From: an uncultured Oscillospiraceae bacterium | Lineage (GTDB): Bacteria > Bacillota > Clostridia > Oscillospirales > Oscillospiraceae | Length of the DNA: 6,018 nt | Assembly: GCA_904398675.1 (NCBI GenBank) | Contig: CAJFPI010000206.1 | Coordinates: 1-6,018, forward strand | Direction of reading: 5' to 3' | Shown here: positions 4,468-6,018 of the stretch, in pieces | Layout: every line of letters begins with the position of its first letter | Numbering within the stretch: position 1 is the stretch's first letter | Made by a program: the position numbers and the translations under genes | Notes under the pieces: model-generated | Database searches by the model: none | What the model was told of the DNA's origin: nothing | The model's input: the letters and a program-made list of their open reading frames with translations, nothing else

Positions 4468-5880
4468 ATGAGAAAGACGAAAATCGTCTGTACCATTGGC
4501 CCCGCGTGTGACAACGAGGAGACGCTGACCGGGATGTGCCTGGCCGGAATGAATGTGGCGCGGCTGAACTTTTCCCACGGCACCCACGAGGAGCAGCAGG
4601 CGAAACTGGATCTTGTCAAGCGGGTGCGGGAGAAGCTCCGCCTGCCCATCGCCATCATGCTGGACACCAAGGGGCCGGAGTACCGTATCCGCACCTTTGA
4701 AAACGGCCGGATTACGCTGAAGGAGGGGGACCGGTTCTCCTTCACCACCGAGCAGATCGTGGGCAGCCAGGAGCGGGTGTCGGTGAGCTATCCCGGGCTG
4801 ATCGACGACCTCAGCGTGGGGGACAAAATTCTGCTCAATAACGGCCTGATGGCCTTTGAGGTGGAGGAGTTGACAGCTACCGACGCCGTCTGCCGCGTGC
4901 TCATCGGCGGCGAGACCTCCAACAACAAGAGCATGAGCTTTCCCAACAAGGTGCTCAACCAGGTGTTTCTCAGCGAGCAGGACAAGGCGGACATCCTCAT
5001 GGGCATCGAAAACGACGTGGACTACATCGCCTGCTCCTTTGTCTCCCGCCGGCAGGATCTGGAGGACATCCACGCCTTCCTCCGGGAGCACAACGCCGAT
5101 CACATCGGCCTGATCGCCAAGATTGAAAACCAGTCCGGCATCGACAATATCGAGGAGATCTGCCAGGCCTGCGAGGGCATCATGATCGGCCGGGGCGACC
5201 TGGGGGTGGAGGTCCCCTTTGAGCAGCTGCCCGCCATCCAGAAAAAGCTGATTACCAAGTGCCGCCTGCTGGGCAAGCGGGTCATCACCGCCACGGAGAT
5301 GCTGGAGAGCATGATCCACAACGCCCGCCCCACCCGGGCGGAGATCTCCGATGTGGCCAACGCCGTCTACGACGGGTCCAGCGCCATCATGCTCTCCGGG
5401 GAGACCGCCGCGGGCAAGTACCCGGTGGAGACGGTGGCCACCATGTCCCGCATCGCCGAGGAGACGGAGAAGAGCATCCACTATGAAAGGCGTTTCTATC
5501 AATACGACTTCCATATCAACGACACGGTGGACGCCATCTCCCACGCCACCTGCGGCATGGCCATCGACATTGAGGCGAAGGCCATTGTGGCCTGTTCCCT
5601 CTCCGGCAGGACCGTGCGGATGGTCTCTCGGTTCCGCCCGCCGGTGGATATCCTTGGCCTGACCACCGATGAGCGGACCTGGCGCCGCCTGGCCCTCAGC
5701 TGGGGCGTGGTGCCGGCCATGTGCGACATGTTTACCTCCACCGACGTGCTCTTCTACATTGCCAAGAATATCGCGCGGGACACCCTCGGCCTGGAGCGGG
5801 GGGACAAGATCGTGATCACCGGCGGCGTTACCGACGGGCGCAGCGGCAACACCAACCTGATCAAGGTGGAGGAGATCTGA
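4468..5880 (+). CDS. pyk: Pyruvate kinase, short form without the extra C-terminal domain
   Basis: Pyruvate kinase transfers phosphate from phosphoenolpyruvate to ADP, forming pyruvate and ATP in the last step of glycolysis, in the cytoplasm. The 470-residue protein is complete: KIVCTIGPAC (5-14), MNVARLNFSHG (28-38, substrate-binding R32, N34, S36), LDTKGPE (65-71), the active-site signature GLIAKIENQSGI (214-225) with catalytic K218 and Mg ligand E220, GRGDLGVEVP (241-250) with Mg ligand D244, ATEMLESM (275-282), ARPTRAE (286-292) and SGETAAGKYP (310-319). The C-terminal domain carries SLSGRTVRMVSRFRP (377-391) and ends in GGVTDGRSGNTNLIKV. The B domain lies at about 71-170. The PEP-utilising-type extension found in Bacillus Pyk is absent. 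R81 appears to sit where Lys or Glu separates K+-independent from K+-dependent enzymes. AAGGAG lies 8 bases before the ATG. Probably co-transcribed with ireB through a structured 113-base spacer. Confidence 0.97.
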   Translation: MRKTKIVCTIGPACDNEETLTGMCLAGMNVARLNFSHGTHEEQQAKLDLVKRVREKLRLPIAIMLDTKGPEYRIRTFENGRITLKEGDRFSFTTEQIVGSQERVSVSYPGLIDDLSVGDKILLNNGLMAFEVEELTATDAVCRVLIGGETSNNKSMSFPNKVLNQVFLSEQDKADILMGIENDVDYIACSFVSRRQDLEDIHAFLREHNADHIGLIAKIENQSGIDNIEEICQACEGIMIGRGDLGVEVPFEQLPAIQKKLITKCRLLGKRVITATEMLESMIHNARPTRAEISDVANAVYDGSSAIMLSGETAAGKYPVETVATMSRIAEETEKSIHYERRFYQYDFHINDTVDAISHATCGMAIDIEAKAIVACSLSGRTVRMVSRFRPPVDILGLTTDERTWRRLALSWGVVPAMCDMFTSTDVLFYIAKNIARDTLGLERGDKIVITGGVTDGRSGNTNLIKVEEI

Positions 5881-5891
5881 AAAATGCCGTT

Positions 5892-5921
5892 ACTTGCCCG
5901 CGGCTTTAGCTGCGGGCAAGT
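5892..5921 (+). terminator. Strong hairpin after pyk, possible terminator without a U tract
   Basis: ACTTGCCCGC (5892-5901) pairs with GCGGGCAAGT (5912-5921), and GGC/GCT inside (5902-5904 with 5909-5911, one G-U) extends it to 13 pairs with a TTTA loop. It begins 12 bases after the pyk stop. The sequence after it (CCTCGCTGCG) has no U run, so it is not a textbook intrinsic terminator in the plus direction. Read on the minus strand, a TTTTT run lies a few bases beyond the stem. Confidence 0.5.
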
Positions 5922-5934
5922 CCTCGCTGCGCTC

Positions 5935-6004
5935 GCCCCACGCCTTGCGCGGCAAGGCTTTGCGGGGCATTTGATCCCATTCGAGGCGGGCTTTGCCCCC
6001 TCGA
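5935..6004. repeat. Two further inverted repeats after pyk; no gene seen to the window end
   Basis: GCCTTGC (5942-5948) and GCAAGGC (5952-5958) form a 7-bp stem with a 3-base loop, inside outer arms GCCCC (5935-5939) and GGGGC (5964-5968). A second inverted repeat pairs TCGAGG (5981-5986) with CCTCGA (5999-6004). Together with the 5892-5921 hairpin, most of the 138 bases after pyk are palindromic. This looks like a dispersed intergenic palindromic element, but I cannot show that other copies exist. Confidence 0.4.
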
Positions 6005-6018
6005 GCTCCCCCCGCACA

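Noticed and set aside
4273..5544. A 423-residue open frame on the minus strand opposite pyk and the end of ireB
   Set aside because: It covers the complement of pyk and the hairpin spacer, is rich in Gly/His/Leu/Val without any motif, and conflicts with an unmistakable pyruvate kinase.
5754..6017. An 87-residue minus-strand open frame running from the right edge into the end of pyk
   Set aside because: It reads through the palindromic tract and the antisense of pyk, has no family resemblance that I can support, and its Ala/Arg/Pro composition follows from the palindromes.

Overview
The window is high-GC, with strong AGGAGG-type ribosome binding sites. Its gene complement points to a GC-rich Firmicute: IreB-family protein, a paired YfmF/YfmH M16 peptidase set, Lgt and a short-form pyruvate kinase. 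The gut Oscillospiraceae (Flavonifractor / Intestinimonas / Oscillibacter-like) seem the best guess. This is inferred from gene content and base composition only, with no database search.

Layout. Bases 1-99 hold the Cys/His-rich C-terminal end of a plus-strand gene that begins outside the window. It converges on a three-gene minus-strand operon, and two strong hairpins (112-147 and 165-195) terminate transcription from the two sides. The minus-strand operon reads yfmF (3884 to 2610), yfmH (2617 to 1346) and lgt (1279 to 206). The first two genes overlap by 8 bases and are probably translationally coupled. A GC-rich hairpin sits in the 66-base gap before lgt. An AT-rich divergent promoter region (about 3885-4105) separates this operon from a plus-strand pair, ireB (4106-4354) and pyk (4468-5880). 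Both divergent promoters carry a TATACT -10 box. The 113-base ireB-pyk spacer folds into two consecutive hairpins. The last 138 bases, after pyk, hold a chain of three inverted repeats and no convincing gene.

How the genes work together. YfmF (predicted inactive) and YfmH (intact HxxEH zinc site) look like the two halves of a heterodimeric M16 protease. Homologues are named for an association with EF-P 5-aminopentanol modification. Lgt performs the first step of lipoprotein maturation at the membrane. IreB is a small phosphoprotein substrate of the PASTA Ser/Thr kinase that controls envelope stress responses, and Pyk makes the final ATP of glycolysis. The two plus-strand genes may share the single promoter in front of ireB.

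I see no mobile element, CRISPR array, RNA gene or defence system. The protein-coding content is housekeeping. The points worth a second look are the ireB-pyk pairing with its structured leader, the protease-pair/lgt operon, the long acidic tail on Lgt, the Cys/His tail at the left edge and the palindromic tract after pyk.
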